Shown here: positions 4,910 to 5,181 of the stretch, piece after piece | How positions within the stretch are numbered: position 1 is the first letter of the stretch | Layout: each line of letters starts with the position of its first letter | Source: Clostridiales bacterium | GTDB lineage: Bacteria > Bacillota > Clostridia > Oscillospirales > Oscillospiraceae | Length of the DNA stretch: 5,181 bases | Assembly (NCBI GenBank): GCA_019421975.1 | Contig: JAHZEE010000126.1 | Location: 1 to 5,181, forward strand | Direction of reading: 5' to 3' | The notes under the pieces: generated by a model | What the model was told of the DNA's origin: nothing | The model's input: only the letters and a program-made list of their open reading frames with translations | The model's database searches: none | Translations under genes and position numbers: made by a program

Positions 4910-5181
4910 ATGCAAACCGCCTATCTTGACAACTCTGCCACCACCCGGCCCTGTGCCGCAGCTGTAGCGGCCATCACAGACGCGCTGCAGGTCCACTGGC
5001 ACAACCCATCCAGCCTCTACGAGCCCGGCATCGAGGCCAAACAGCGCCTGGAGCGGGCCCGCAAACAGGTGGCCGCCGCCCTGGGCGCCGAGCCGGACCG
5101 CGTCTTTTTCACCTCCGGCGGCACCGAGGCCGACAACTGGGCCATCTTCTCCAGCGCCCGGAAGATGAAGAAACGGGGCAG
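4910..5181 (+). CDS. Cysteine desulfurase family protein (NifS/IscS-like), 5' part only
   Basis: About 90 codons are open to the right edge; the gene has no stop in the window. The N-terminus is typical of PLP-dependent class V aminotransferases of the cysteine desulfurase type: YLDNSATT at residues 5-12, H-N-P-S-S-L-Y-x-P-G at 31-40, an A-R-K-Q-V-A-A-A-L segment near 50-58, and FTSGGTEADN at 67-76. These enzymes take sulfur from cysteine as a persulfide for tRNA thiolation, Fe-S clusters or cofactors. The PLP lysine and the persulfide cysteine lie beyond the window, so activity and subgroup cannot be judged. TGAGGA (4899-4904), which includes the mnmE stop codon, is the SD, 5 nt before ATG, suggesting translational coupling to mnmE. 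Partnership with MnmA or ThiI encoded downstream is plausible inference only. Confidence 0.92.
   Translation, partial: MQTAYLDNSATTRPCAAAVAAITDALQVHWHNPSSLYEPGIEAKQRLERARKQVAAALGAEPDRVFFTSGGTEADNWAIFSSARKMKKRG

Overview
This 5.2 kb window looks like chromosomal DNA of a GC-rich, endospore-forming Clostridia bacterium. The Oscillospiraceae/Ruminococcaceae group is my best guess. The grounds are a spore germinant-receptor operon, strong GGAGG-type ribosome binding sites, tandem Firmicutes-style rRNA promoters, GC-rich coding sequence with a markedly AT-rich rRNA leader, and a 16S 5' end of Firmicutes type. The family assignment is inference; only about 57 nt of 16S is present.

Layout. Positions 1-57 (minus strand) are the first bases of a 16S rRNA gene that runs off the left edge. 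Positions 58-425 are its AT-rich control region, with two near-consensus sigma-A promoters in tandem (P1 at 388-416, P2 at 292-320) and a leader carrying hairpins and two boxA-like ACCTTG motifs. Positions 426 to about 3332 (minus strand) are a compact three-gene germinant-receptor operon in the order A subunit, short C-like subunit, B permease. The genes are translationally coupled: the SD of the C-like gene overlaps the A stop codon, and the B gene starts inside the C-like gene. Positions from about 3333 to 3545 are a divergent intergenic region with a hairpin-rich, probably dispersed, imperfect palindromic repeat. Positions 3546-4901 (plus strand) are mnmE, followed after 8 nt by the 5' part of a class V aminotransferase of the cysteine desulfurase (NifS/IscS) type that runs off the right edge.

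How the parts fit. The ger products would form a nutrient-sensing receptor in the spore inner membrane. MnmE installs the 5-carboxymethylaminomethyl group on U34 of certain tRNAs, and a cysteine desulfurase could supply sulfur for 2-thiolation of the same base or for thiI/Fe-S chemistry. The ger operon points into the rRNA operon with no visible terminator between them, and the rRNA P1 -35 box lies 9 bp beyond the permease stop codon.

I see no clearly new biological system. The points most worth a second look are the truncated GerC-like protein without a canonical lipobox, the fusion of the ger operon's 3' end to the rRNA promoter, and the inverted hairpin repeat between the divergent operons.
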